From assembly GCA_963682055.1 (NCBI GenBank), contig OY821742.1, positions 31,467,060-31,531,059 of the forward strand: a stretch of DNA of 64,000 nt, written 5' to 3'. Origin of the DNA: Primula veris. Its lineage: Eukaryota > Streptophyta > Magnoliopsida > Ericales > Primulaceae. Position 1 is the first letter of the stretch. Each line of letters begins with the position of its first letter. The translations under genes and the position numbers were made by a program. The notes beneath the pieces were generated by a model, which did not search any database, had not been told where the DNA came from, and saw only the letters and a program-made list of their open reading frames with translations. Shown piece after piece: positions 47,541-58,635 of the stretch.

Positions 47541-48862
47541 AAGAGTGCTCGTCGACCAAGGATGCCTCTTGTGATATCATGTACAAAGAGCTCTTCGACA
47601 AGCTGGAGCTCAAACTGCAAGATCTACAGCCCACCGACGTAACCCTGATAGGGTTCATCTCCGAGACGACCAAACCGTTGGGGAAGATCATCTTGAGTGT
47701 AACAACAGGAACCGTGTCCGTTCTCATAGAATTTTTGGTGGTCAATGATAATTCGGGCCACAATGCGATCCTAGGCCGACCATGGCTACATGCTATGCGT
47801 TCCATACCCTCGACATACCACCAGAAGGTGAAATACCCAAACGGTCGAGGGGAGATAGAGACAGCCCGGGGCTATCAAGAAGACTCACGACGCTGTGAAG
47901 ACATCACTGCTGCTCTGAAAAGACAACTGGTGGTCGTCGAACAACCGACAAGGACGAGAAAGATGCTCGGCCAAATAGCCCGAGCTGAGAGGGTTGTTGA
48001 GGAACAAGTAGGAGAAATGCTCCGGAAAGTATATATCACGGGAAAGGACGAGGAACATTACTTCCTCATTGGCGATAGCCTACCCGAAGAAGAGTCAAAG
48101 GAGCTGGAATTTTTTCTCTTCAGCAACATTGACAAATTTGCTTGGAGTCCCAAGGACATGCCCGGTCTAGACCCGAAAACAGCATGCCACCACCTAAGTG
48201 TAAACGCCGAGTACAAGACGATAGCTCAAAGGAGCCGGAAGGTGTCCGCCCAGCACAGGGCGGCTATAATTGCTGAAGTGCGAAAGTTGTTGGAAGCCGG
48301 AGCTATACGGAAAGTATTCTACCCGAAATGGTTGTCCAATCCGGTCATTGTCCCCAAGAAGAATGGGAAAGACAGAGTCTATATAGACTTCACCAATCTG
48401 AACAAAGCCTGCCCGAGGGACCCTTTTCCCCTTCCAAGGATTGATCAACTGGTGGACGCCACGGCAGGAGCAGAACGGATGACCTTCCTCGACGCATACT
48501 CGGGGTATCACCAAATCCCCCTCGCCCCCGAATATCAAGAAAATACGTCGTTCATATCGCATTTGGGAAACTATTGCTATACGGTGATGCCGTTCGGCCT
48601 ACGAAATGCAGGAGCGACATACCAAAGGATGATAACGACTGTATGCCAAAAGCATATAGGGAAGACAATGAAGGTGTACATAGACGACATGGTCGTCAAG
48701 AGCGAAAGAGCCACTTCCCACCTTCAGGACATCAAAGACGTCTTCCAAACACTAGGCGAACACAAACTCAAGCTTAACGCTAGCAAATCTGCGTTCGGTA
48801 TCAGCAAAGGGAAATTTTTGGGGCATATGGTCAGCCAGAGAGGAATAGAGGCTAACCCCGAC
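47440..48862 (+). pseudogene. Tat pol: aspartic protease and reverse transcriptase
   Basis: The protease starts around SELDEEGVIYPHGDAI with a VDQG active-site strand at 47545, interrupted at once by a frameshift (47555-47575). The second protease half includes AILGRPWLHAM (47765-47800). RT follows: VYIDFTNLNKACPRD (48375-48420), the FLDAYSGYHQIPLAPE block, VMPFGLRNAGATYQRM and the catalytic YIDDMVVKS (48677-48703). The frame ends at a TAA at 48863, inside the RT connection, directly after GIEANPD. All RT core residues look intact despite the flanking breaks. Confidence 0.92.
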
Positions 48863-50110
48863 TAAATAGCAGCTCTGCAAAACCTAGCAGCACCAAAGAA
48901 TAAGAAGCAGATGCAAGAGCTCACGGGAACGATGGCCGCGTTGAGCAGATTCATCAGTCGATCTGCAAATAAGGGACGACCATTTTTTGAATCGCTCAAG
49001 AAGGATAAAAAGTTTGTATGGGACCCGGCGTGTGAAGCATCGTTCAACAACCTCAAAGAGTATCTGAGGGCACTGCCACTGCTAGTAAGGCCGAACAAAG
49101 GAGATATTTTGGCATGCTACCTAGCAGTTTCCACTACAGTTGTGAGCGCAGTTATCTTAAGAGAAGAAGGTCGAGAACAATTCCCAATCTACTTCGTCAG
49201 CAAAACTTTGGTTGAGGCTGAAACGCGCTACCTACCATTGGAAAAGTTATGCTTGGCATTGGTCATCGCTACCAGGAAACTGCCGCACTACTTTATAGCT
49301 CACAAAGTCCAAGTTTACACGAAGTTCCACATCAAGGAGGCCCTTCGACGGACGGATATCAGCGGTCGGCTTGCGGCATGGGGGGTCGAGCTATCCCAAT
49401 TTCATATCGAATTCGCACTTCGACATGCCATAAAGAGACAAGTCTTGGCCGATTTCGTCGCGGAGTTCACGGAAGGATATGACGAGCCCTTAGCCATATC
49501 CCCCCAATCACACTGGCAAATACATGTCGATGGATCGGCAACCAAAGACGGATCGGGAGCAGGCATCGTCCTTAAGTCCAGCGAAGGCGCAATCATCGAG
49601 AAAATCATCAAGATGGGCTTCCGAGCTACTAACAATGAGGCAGAATACGAAGCCATGATAAACGGCATGCTTATTTCAAGGTCCCTCGGATGCTCCCACT
49701 TAATTGCTAGCTCCGACTCCATGCTAATCGTCAACCAGGCCATTGGTGAATACCAAGCCAAGGACGAACGAATGATCCTCTACCAAGAGAAAGTCCAGAG
49801 CATAATGGTCACGTTCGAACAGTGCGAATTAATAAGAATCAACCGCACCGAAAACGCACATGCCGACGCATTGGCAACCCTAGCCTCGACATTAACATTA
49901 ACCAACCCTCGGTCGATCACAGTGGAACTTTTGGAAACCCCGAGCATAACCAAAAGAATAGACCGAGTAACGTCTATACAATACGAGCTAGGGTGGATGG
50001 ACGACATGATTCACTATTTGCGAAACGGGACGCTCCCGGCAGACAAGATCAAAGCGTTGAAAATCACAAGAAAGGCCCCACGGTTCTGGCTATCCAAGGA
50101 CGACAAACTG
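48863..50110 (+). pseudogene. Tat pol: degenerate RNase H plus archaeal-like RNase H
   Basis: After the stop the frame reopens (KNKKQMQELTGTMAALSRF). The first RNase H (48,980-49,470) keeps SKTLVEAETRYLPLEKLCLAL, but the usual catalytic aspartate strand reads ACYLAVSTT, so it is degenerate, as is usual in Tat. A second RNase H follows from 49510: HVDGSATKDGSGAGIV, then RATNNEAEYEAM, SSDSMLIVNQ and ENAHADALA, which supply the D-E-D-D set of an active archaeal-like enzyme. This dual arrangement is the defining Tat feature and gives the lineage assignment. Confidence 0.9.
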
Positions 50111-51243
50111 TACAAATCCAGTTACCGAGGACCCCACCTTCTGTGCGTTCGGTCCGAACTTCAACAGCCAGTCTTAGAAGAGATCCACGAAGGATCATAC
50201 GAAGCACACATCAAAGGGCGGTCCCTTGCCAACAAGACAATCAGTCAAGGATATTGGTTGCCTTATATCAAACGAGATGCAGATGTTTATGTCCAAAGAT
50301 GCGACAAGTGCCAACGATTCGCCAAAATACCTCGGCTCCCATCATCTATGATGACCTCGGTATCGGCACCATGGCCATTCGCATAATGGGCAATTGATAT
50401 AGTCGGGAATCTTCCCAAAGCACGCGGCAGCGTTGAATATTTGATCGTAGCGACGGACTACTTCACCAAATGGGTCGAGGCTAAACCTCTCCGAGAAATT
50501 AAAGCCAACAATGTTAAACAATTCATCTAGGAACATATCATCACTAGGTTCGGTATACCGTACGCCATTGTCGCGGACAACGGCACCCAGTTCAAGGACG
50601 CCAAGCTACAACTTTGGTATGAAGAACTCGGTATCCGAAAGTTCTATTCGACTCCAACATACCCACAAGGTAACGGCCAAGAAGAGGTGTCAAACCGAAC
50701 CGTATTAGATGGTATAAAGACGACCCTGGAACAAGCAAAGGGAAGATGGCCTAAGCGACTGCTCAACATCTTATGGTCGTGCCGAACTACACCAAAGACG
50801 GGCACCAAGGAAACCCCGTTCAGCTTAGCATACGGCGTCGAGGCCGTCATACCAACAGAGATCGGGCTACCCACACTCCGAACAGCATTAGTCGAGCAGG
50901 GAAACAATGAACAAAGAATGAGAGAGGAACTCGACATGATAGACGAGAAACGAGAGATAGCAGCCCTTACCCTAGCAAAGTACCAACAAAGCATCAAGCA
51001 AACCTATGACAAGAGGGTGAAAGGAACCAAGGAATTCATGGTAGGAGAACTGGTGCTACGGCGGGTAACGGTCTATACCAGAAACGAGATACATGGCAAA
51101 CTTAGCCCCACCTGAGAAGGCCCATACGAAATCGTCAAAAGAACAAGCCCAGTATCCTACAAGATCAAAAGCGTCCTATTCGACAACAGCCGAGGAGAAA
51201 AGAATTCTTGGAACGTGGCTAATCTCAAGAAGTACTACGTGTA
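50111..51243 (+). pseudogene. Tat pol: integrase, three internal stops
   Basis: Zinc-binding part: HEGSYEAHIKGR...RCDKCQRF (50190-50320). Catalytic core: ATDYFTKWVEA (first Asp, about 50453), ADNGTQFKDA (second Asp, 50575-50600) and PQGNGQEEVSNR (Glu, 50663-50700). C-terminal part: GPYEIVKR and WNVANLKKYYV ending with a stop at 51241-51243. In-frame stops interrupt it at about 50384, 50527 and 51113. Each lies where related elements have a Gln or Trp codon, so each can be explained by one transition. Confidence 0.92.
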
Positions 51244-51339
51244 AAATGGCTTCCATTACAGGTCACAACTTACCTTTGCTTTGTCATGACATTCTCTTTT
51301 GAATCAATAAGATATTTTGCTATTTATCATGACTAAGAG

Positions 51340-51970
51340 ATACACTAAAGTCCTCCAACATAACCGGAGGCATATAAAATTCCTAAAGTCCTCCAACGTA
51401 ACCGGAGGCATATGAAATTCCTAAAGTCCTCCAACGTAACCGGAGGCATATAGAAATACTAAAGTCCTCCAACGTAACCGGAGGCATATGAAGTTCCTAA
51501 ACGGCATGACTGATGAGATGCCTAGGAACACTAAAGTCCTCCAACGTAACCGGAGGCACATGAAGTTCCTAAACGGCATGACCGATGAGATGCCTAGGAA
51601 CACTAAAGTCCTCCAATGTAACCGGAGGCATATGAAATTCCTAGTCCTCCAACGTAACCGGAGGCATATGAAATTCCTAAAGTCCTCCAACGTAACCGGA
51701 GGCATATAGAAATACTAAAGTCCTCCAACGTAACCGGAGGCATACGAAGTTCCTAAACGGCATGACCGATGAGATGCCTAGGAACACTAAAGTCCTCCAA
51801 TGTAACCGGAGGCACATGAAGTTCCTAAACGGCATGACCGATGAGATGCCTAGGAACACTAAAGTCCTCCAACGTAACCGGGGGCATATGAAATTCTTAA
51901 AGTCCTCCAACGTAACCGGAGGCATATAGAAATACTAAAGTCCTCCAACGTAACCGGAGGCACCTATGCA
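51340..51970. repeat. Hairpin-forming tandem array, 13 units, with higher-order duplication
   Basis: Thirteen units of about 37 bp carry CCTCCAACGTAACCGGAGG, whose arms CCTCC/GGAGG can pair. Four units are followed by an extra about 34-bp spacer containing GGCATGACCGATGAGATGCC. The order of spaced and unspaced units repeats as a block of about 255 bp (51440-51695 and 51696-51950). It lies about 100 bp after the end of integrase. It is not a CRISPR array: the units are contiguous, with conserved rather than unique spacers. Confidence 0.92.
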
Positions 51971-52014
51971 GGTACCAATTCATTCAATGAGCATGGGACA
52001 AACAAGAGAAAAGG

Positions 52015-52320
52015 GTAGTTCGAGCCCACATTACGGAGGCGATAAAGTACAAAACGAAGAACTCAACAAAGGAAAATCAATCCAATCGATGAAATATCAG
52101 TAGGACAATAAGAAGATCCGATACAGGAATAAAGAAACAAAGCAAATAGTCCTCGCCCACATTACGAAGGCAATAAAGTACCAAACGAATAACTCAACAA
52201 AGGAAAATCAATCCAATCAATGAAATATCAGTAGGACAATGAGAAGATCCGATACAGGAATAAAGAAACAAAGCAAATAGTCCTCGCCCGCATTACGGAG
52301 GCAATAAGGTACCAAGAACA
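52015..52320. repeat. 131-bp tandem repeat, about 2.3 units
   Basis: Starting points at GCCCACATTACGGAGGC-like words lie near 52025, 52156 and 52287, giving a 131-bp period. Neighbouring copies are almost identical (GAAATATCAGTAGGACAAT; CGATACAGGAATAAAGAAAC). It ends just before the stop codon of the first antisense gene and may form its 3' untranslated region. Confidence 0.92.
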
Positions 52321-52334
52321 GTAAAGAAATTGAG

Positions 52335-53681
52335 CTAAGAAGAGCTACTACATGAGGAGCACGACGGTAATTGACCGAGCAAAACCTCTTCGTCATCCGT
52401 CGCCGTATCCCCATCGGTCTCCTCACCATCAAAACGCTGCTCAGAAATGAGGGCATTAAAGTTGGTCGTGTGAGCACCAACGCATTTCAGCGTCTTGAGC
52501 CGAGCGGAGAACTCGGCCCCTTTCATGATCTCATGAGCATCTGAAGCAGCCTTACGGCGAGCATCATCGAAGGGAAGCTGACGAACTTCGGTCATAGCCG
52601 CAGAAGCATCGAACCTGGTTCGGGACAGACGGAAATACTCTACCAACATGTTGGCTTGGGATACCAGCAGCTTTAACTTGCCAAACCACTTATCCCTTAA
52701 ACGCCAATACCGGTCTAGACGACGCTCTTGCACCTCATAAACATGCTCGACGCGTCCCACATAAGCCCGGAATGACGCAGATTGAGCTCGCAATTTTTTC
52801 TTAAGCCGAGCACACTGGACTTGCAACTTCTCGTTCTTTCCCATCAGGATATGAGGTAAACGGGCACGAGCTTCATCTGCCGCATCAGACGAACCCCCAA
52901 ACCGGGTAGCACTGGTCAGTCCTTGCCCCGGATTCACAGGGGGCGGAGAACCAGTCTGATGCACCAAAGTAGCAAATGCCTACGTAAAAAGGAGGGAAAA
53001 AGACAACAACATCAATACAACTGAAAGACCGACACAGCAAAATCCAAATAAATAATATTTTTATACAAGCCTGACGAAACTCAAAATGCAAGCTACTCTC
53101 AAAATTCAGTCCGATAAGCCCTCGAAAGACGCCGAGGTATCTACGGCATCAGCGAAATGAATATCTCGTAGCGAGACTATTTGCGTCCCCAAACGATCCC
53201 TCACGGTCGCGTCCAATCGGTTCAAGGCAGCCGTGGTCTCAGTTACCCTGGCCATAGCATCAACCATACGCTCTGCCCGGGCAAAACCACGCCTCCCTTT
53301 TGCATGCTCGTACACCTCTAGTGCGCGACCTCAGGCCCAATACGCTTTGACGAAGGATAGTAACAGGTCCGCGTCTTCGAAAACGGCCCCTAAAACCAAG
53401 TTCAAGCTCGTCACCCGGCCTCGGGCTTCATCACGAGAGCGCCGAAGTGCACCAAGAAGCTCTTTGGCCTTACCCTTGTTTTCCGTATAGTAGGCGGTCT
53501 TCTTCCTGAACTTCTCTCCCAAATCGCGTAACCGAGTCGACAAGTTTGAAATATGAATATTCAGACCCTCGATTTCGCGACGAGCGGATTTCAATTCAGA
53601 AGTTAGGAACACCTTAGGCCTTTCGGGACCACCTGTAATAGTATCATCTACACTACGACTAGGAGAGGTACAGACCACCAT
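52335..53681 (-). pseudogene. Antisense gene B of the Tat element: coiled-coil protein
   Basis: Upstream exon from ATG 53681: SARREIEGLNIHISNLSTRL, LGEKFRKKTAYYTENKGKA and RSRDEARGRV form long charged heptads. It is interrupted by a TGA near 53330 and continues as YEHAKGRRGFARAERMV. An intron of about 70-110 nt probably ends at the acceptor near 52983. The last part (52335-52967) has KKKLRAQSASFRAYVGRVEH, more coiled coil, then an acidic and serine-rich end (TATDDEEVLLG). No enzymatic motif is visible. Related Tat elements are known to carry antisense ORFs of unknown function. The stop is explainable as CGA to TGA. Confidence 0.7.
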
Positions 53682-53905
53682 GGCAAGGAGATTAACAGGT
53701 ACCTGGAATTTTTTTTTTTATGTCCTTCAAAAGATGATGATAACCAACAGACAGCGAGATTAACCAGGAAAGCCAAACAGAAAGAAAACGGAGCACATAT
53801 ATTATCACTTCTCAAAAGAATATCCTTATAGATACAAAAAAGGCCCACAATCCGGGTACCAAAAGACCCTATACTAAGCTACAAAAATAAAAATATACAA
53901 GTATA

Positions 53906-56062
53906 GAGTCAATGCTCCACCTGAGAGGATGTGAGTGGGGGAGTAGCAGCAGTTGCAGCCCGAGGAGTAGACGGAGCCGACTTGAAATGGGGCCGGAGTG
54001 CTGTCGAAGTCGTGTGCCCCGGTAGCCGTGGGAGCTCCTCATCCCGAATATTGGCCCAATCCAGAGGTTTAGGCGGTGCACCTTGAGGACAGGGATAAAC
54101 CAACTCCGACCATGCCTGGTCCGACAGAGGTACCATCGCAAAATTGAGGGCACAAACATGAGCACAAAAGACGGAGAAGTTTGCAATATTTATAAACTTT
54201 GTCCGCTCCTCCGCTTGCGTCGCTTTAAGAGAAGCAACCTCGGACCTTTCAGCCTCCACATCCTCCGCCATGAGCACATTATCAGCCTCTAATAGGTCGT
54301 ATTTCTCGACCATACGCTCCTTTTCGACCGCCAACCTGTCCACCTCCTCGGTCAGGCGTAAGTTATCTCCCATCAATTTGTCATAATCAGCGGCTAACTT
54401 AGCCATCTGAGCTTTCTCCTAAGCCATTACTTTGTTTTCGGCCATCAGATTCTCTTTCTCAGCCTCAAGCACCGTTAACTGATCCCTCAGCACCACGGTA
54501 CCCACGAAAGCCTGTAATCTGAAACATCCGACATCAGCCAACTAAAGGCATACCGAACTATATAACAAAAGATGTGCGAAACATACCCGAAGCACATCAT
54601 TGTTGGCCTGCTCAATGACCGACAACATAGGACGAGCAGCCATTTCCTCTGCATCCTTGAAGACAAGAGGCTTAAGAGCAGTGTACCCCATCTTTAAGGC
54701 TCGGGGTTCCTCCAGCAATTTGCCCTCACACCGATCAATGTAACGGGTCATCGAGACCCCGTCAACCACCACCTTTTCTGGGCTCACAGGAACCTCATCC
54801 TCGCCTCAACCTCCCCGGTAATCTCTTCACCGGCTACCACCTCCACTTCCTCCCTTACCTCCTCTTCCATAAAAACAGTCTCAGGGGTCCTGCGCTCACT
54901 CACATCTTCAGTTCGGGTGGGTGAAATGACAGGCAGGCTCATCAGATCCACACCCATGTTCACCATGAGGTTGAGATGTCCGAATATATTATCGAACGAC
55001 CCCTGAAACACAACAATACCCATTGACTGGGCAAGGGCAAGGGTAACCAATGAAGAAGTCAATAGCTGAAACACGATAACAAATAAAGAGGGGAAAAAGG
55101 AAATTAAAAGACAGTTCACAAAACTAATACACGTACATCGACATGTGCAGAAGCCTCCTCGGTGGAATCACCCTCGGGAGAAGCAACCAACACCACATCC
55201 GTCATGACATCCCGAACCTCCTCACTAACCGATGTCTCCGACACCTTAGCCTTCTTCGGGGTCTGCTGATCGGTGCTTAGGACGAACATGCCTTCTCCCT
55301 CCCCGAGCAGCGCTTCGAGCCTTGACGATTTTGAGGAATTCCTCCTCAGGATCTAGGGGAATCTCGGGCGCAGGATTACCCTTGGTCACTGGCCCCGTCG
55401 GATAACCTAACAGCATGGCAGAGTACGTCTTGCTGGATCTTTAGTCGGTCCAGGCCCCCACCACTTCCAAAGAGCTAAAAGCGCTTCGACATTGGGGGCG
55501 CCGAGGTCTGGAATATCGAGGGCGGTGGTAGCAGGTCCAGGAATCTGGTGTCCAGCACAACCCCATTCTCCGGAAACAATCACGATACCAAGGTTATGCT
55601 CCTTGTTGGTATCCGGGAGGCCGATGATAAGCCGAGAAAAGGAGCGCAATGTCTTTAAATAAGAGCTACGGCGATCAAAACTCAAACTGTAGACCCCGAA
55701 TACATCTTTCAGTTCGACATTTATCCCCGACAACTCCGACAACTCCGACAACCTTTGAATATCGTTCAAAGTACGGTAGCCATTCAGTGCCAATTGGGAC
55801 GAAGAAATCTGGCAGGCCTCAAAAAACGAAGCCATCCATTCAGTGAAAGGAAGTCTGAGACCCCCAGTAAACAATGCCGAGGAGCGAACAGCTACCTCGC
55901 CGGTAGGTACAACCCCCATGACCTCGTCATCGGAGATAGGCAGCCGAATATGTATGTCGGCGATTATCCCGACAAGCCTCTTAAAATCCTCTTCCACAAA
56001 TGGGCCAACTTGAGCCAAGCATTGGGTCAGAATTTCCTATCCAAACATCATCAAAAACTTCA
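53906..56062 (-). pseudogene. Antisense gene A of the Tat element: gypsy-type transposase-like domain plus coiled coil
   Basis: The N-terminal part (55407-56062) includes GGLRLPFTEWMASFFEACQI then LALNGYRTLNDIQRL, resembling the domain called putative gypsy-type transposon (Transposase_28, PF04195) with its GxRxP...F, LxPNxxR pattern. A lysine/acid-rich linker follows in other frames (PKKAKVSETSVSEE near 55250), then SPEKVVVDGVSMTRYID (54740) and a long coiled coil (54200-54510: RLTEEVDRLAVEKERMVEKY). The tail runs to a stop at 53906 (TPPLTSSQVEH). Frameshifts near 55430, 55300 and 54800 and a TAG near 56036 break it. A TATA-like box lies at about 56197-56203. The PF04195 match is by pattern only. 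Confidence 0.65.
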
Positions 56063-56196
56063 TCAATATGCTAACCAAAAACAAATCATACGACGAGAGT
56101 TCCCCCCAACTACCAGAAACCCTAAGTTTTTCCCCAACCCGACAAACGAAAATCCTATTCATGAAGAAAAACCACTAATCACCAACCTAGATCGAC

Positions 56197-56203
56197 ATAT
56201 ATA
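56197..56203 (-). promoter_or_regulatory. TATA-like box of antisense gene A
   Basis: GCCTATATATGTCG on the minus strand, about 135 bp upstream of the likely ATG near 56062. Confidence 0.45.
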
Positions 56204-57171
56204 GGCAAATACGACCCTATATCAACGCCAACATACATGACCACACCAACAAATCAAATACAGACCCTAAGCACATGGGTATACAGAAAACCCCACAAAA
56301 TACGAAAACACTTACAGTCATGATTAAATGGCAAGTAGGAGTGAGCAGCAGCGAGTATATCAGCAATCAGGAGAAACCCTAGATAGAGAGGCAGAAAAAC
56401 TTTTGACGGGAAGAACAAACCCTAGAGAGAGAAACTAAGAGATATTTTTTCAGCAAATTATGAGATAAAAACAAAAAGAATTACTTAGCACAGTTAAAAG
56501 GAGTGGAGCCACAGAAAGGAATAAAATAATAGCCGTCCTTTCGTGTGACAGAGGTTTACCCTTTTCAATCACAGAAAAGTCCACAACCGCTGCTATTTTC
56601 AACAAATCAACGCTTCAGATCTTGCCACGTCAGAAACACTATCCCACTAACCAATGCAGTTCACATCATTACACCTAAATAAACGGCCAGTGGACCCCAC
56701 CACGAAAAGCTTATAGCATACATTACCAATATTGGGACGCTCATTGTCACCGAGGATGCATACCGAACAATGACACCAACACCAAGACTATTATTCACAA
56801 CAAGTACACCGAACAAGATAAACGAAGACCGTTCCTAGCTCGACGGAATTTCAGCCTCAAATCTAGCAATGCTCTCCGGGGGGATAATAACCGAGGAAAG
56901 AATATAACATAACAAAAGAATATAGCGAAGTGCTTTTATTCATCCACAAGGGGGAAAACAACCGATTACAACGAGTTCAATCAAAGCAAACCAAACCAAG
57001 AAGAAATACAATACATTATGGCAAAAAAACCCAACCAAAAAGAAATACAATACATTATGGCAAAAAAACCCACTCTCGGCATCTTCAGATCTTCAGTTTT
57101 TCCTTAATCAAGCGGGAAGTACCATGAAGTTCTGTCGTGAATGTAACAACATATTGTAGAAACAATAGTTG
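56204..57171. other. Intergenic segment between antisense genes A and C
   Basis: No ORF supported. A 40-bp tandem duplication (AGAAATACAATACATTATGG, 57001 and 57041, unit start about 56993) lies close to the 3' end of gene C. The rest probably holds the promoter of gene A and the 3' UTR of gene C. Confidence 0.5.
56993..57072. repeat. 40-bp tandem duplication
   Basis: Two near-identical copies of a unit containing AGAAATACAATACATTATGG followed by CAAAAAAACCCA. It is a recent local duplication inside the antisense region of the Tat element. Confidence 0.9.
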
Positions 57172-57521
57172 CTATTTTTGAGCCCTAGAACCACCACCGT
57201 CCTCGGCCAAGAGCTCTTTCAGATGATCCCTCTCCTTGATCAAACGAGAAATAGCCATCTCAGCCTGTTGCAAAGAATAAAACTGAGACTTGTATTTCTG
57301 GTCGGCTTCAAAACGAGCAGTCCCTCCTCGTCCCAATACTTTTTAAACCTCTTCGCTTCAGCCTGAGCACACTTAAGATCGGCTTTCAGCCACGACATCT
57401 CGATTTCTTTCAATTGAAGAGGAGTCAAGTCATCAAAACCGGGGGGACGGGGCAACATAAAAGTAGGCTCATCTTCGAGAAGGGTTTTCTTTTTTGCAGC
57501 GGACCTAGTGATGGGAGTCAT
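57172..57521 (-). pseudogene. Antisense gene C of the Tat element: small coiled-coil protein
   Basis: ATG at 57521 opens MTPITRSAAKKKTLLEDEPT, a basic start, then PRPPGFDDLTPLQLKEIEMS and WLKADLKCAQAEAKRFKKYW. After a one-base frame change near 57320 it continues FEADQKYKSQFYSLQQAEMA and ISRLIKERDHLKELLAEDGG to a stop at 57172. About 115 residues, mostly heptad-rich. The WLKADL..C..A core is shared with antisense gene E (WLKAELDYCRRA), suggesting a common origin. A TATA-like box (TTATAAAT) is at 57615-57621, about 95 bp upstream. Function unknown. Confidence 0.65.
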
Positions 57522-57614
57522 CTTAGATAAAAGCAAGTCAATGGGGAAACACAGGAATTATAAAATTAGATAGAGAAAGGAAGAATGAATAGTGAAATGC
57601 AAACAATAGGGAGC

Positions 57615-57621
57615 ATTTATA
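57615..57621 (-). promoter_or_regulatory. TATA-like box of antisense gene C
   Basis: TTATAAATGCTCCC on the minus strand, about 95 bp upstream of the ATG at 57521. Spacing and context resemble those upstream of genes E, F and G. Confidence 0.5.
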
Positions 57622-57786
57622 AGGAATTAAAAGGCACAAAGTACGAAAAGGCGCCAAGAACGAGGCGTTGCAAACGGTTCAATATACAAAAAGGCACAAA
57701 ATACGAATAGGTAAAACTGTTCAAATACAGAAAAGAGAATACAAATTACAAAATGGGAAATACGTCAGAAAACTAGCCCAATCTAA

Positions 57787-58266
57787 TTAAGGATCAATGG
57801 GCAGGAAAACCGAACTACCAGACCGAGAGAAAGCCACCCGAGCAGAGCAGTTTAGCCTAGCTTGGTACAAGTCATTCATGGCAACCAAACACTCCCTCTC
57901 CATGGAAAGGTCAGAGTTCTCCCTAGTAAGGGCCATGATGCGCTCCTCCAGCCGAGCATTCCTAACTGTCATGCTGGCTAGGCCTTGAGGAGAGTTATCA
58001 AACTCATCCTGAGCATGGTCCCAGATCTCCTCGGCGTCATAGCATGAGTTGGCCAGATGAGTTCTCTGTAAGAACAACTTATCGAGCTGACGACTCAAGG
58101 CCGAAATCTCGGTCCACTTCAGTGTCTCCTCGGGATGAGAGTCGAACAGACTCAAGGCCAAAATACCATACTCCTTCTCGAGCCTGGCCATTCGATGACG
58201 GACCCGAAATACCTCAACATCCAAGCCCTTCATCTGAGCATGATATCTTACCACGGGCTCAGACAT
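57787..58266 (-). CDS. Antisense gene D of the Tat element: 159-aa coiled-coil protein
   Basis: An uninterrupted frame from ATG 58266 (MSEPVVRYHAQMKGLDVEVF) to a stop at 57787. It is helical and charged throughout (RHRMARLEKEYGILALSLFD; SALSRQLDKLFLQRTHLANS; VRNARLEERIMALTRENSDL). A predicted N-terminal helical bundle is followed by a leucine-heptad coiled coil and a short hydrophobic end. There is no catalytic motif, signal peptide or membrane segment. A TATA-like box lies at about 58369-58374. Function unknown; the open frame inside an otherwise damaged element is notable. Confidence 0.65.
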   Translation of the reverse strand: MSEPVVRYHAQMKGLDVEVFRVRHRMARLEKEYGILALSLFDSHPEETLKWTEISALSRQLDKLFLQRTHLANSCYDAEEIWDHAQDEFDNSPQGLASMTVRNARLEERIMALTRENSDLSMERECLVAMNDLYQARLNCSARVAFSRSGSSVFLPIDP

Positions 58267-58368
58267 TCTGGGAAGTTGTTATAGTACAGAAGGAAACAGG
58301 GGATGAGGGAGAAGCAAACAATAAGAGTTTGTGAAAAATGATAACTACTAAAGAAAAGATGAGTATTA

Positions 58369-58374
58369 CTTATA
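58369..58374 (-). promoter_or_regulatory. TATA-like box of antisense gene D
   Basis: CTCTATAAGTAATAC on the minus strand, about 105 bp upstream of the ATG at 58266. Confidence 0.45.
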
Positions 58375-58394
58375 GAGCAAAGATAGTATGGTAT

Positions 58395-58455
58395 TATCTG
58401 ACATTACTTGGGAACATGCATATTATCCGACATTACTTGGGAGCATGCATCTATG
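58395..58455. repeat. 33-bp tandem duplication with CATGCAT
   Basis: TATCTGACATTACTTGGGAA and TATCCGACATTACTTGGGAG repeat at 58395 and about 58427, each followed by a CATGCAT palindrome. CATGCAT is the core of the RY motif bound by plant B3 factors, but a regulatory role here is speculation. Confidence 0.8.
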
Positions 58456-58635
58456 TTTAGCGATGCTGGGGACATGTCTGCGATCATCTGATACTACAGT
58501 ACGTCAGGAAATAAAGATACAAGATATTCAAAGATCCACATTCCAGAAAAACGATAAACCACAATTGCAACATAAAAAGAAGTGCAATATAAAGGGGCAA
58601 AGATAATTTTCATTAATAAAGATGGGATACATCGT

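Noticed and set aside
45223..47805. Several minus-strand frames of 100-140 residues opposite gag and protease
   Set aside because: Shadows of the GC-richer sense coding region; no domain pattern of their own.
51340..51970. Regular short repeats resembling a CRISPR array
   Set aside because: The units are contiguous, the optional spacer is itself conserved, there are no cas genes, and the context is a plant retrotransposon.
52217..54292. Plus-strand and alternate-frame ORFs opposite antisense genes A and B
   Set aside because: They lack coiled-coil or other domain character and overlap better-supported minus-strand frames.
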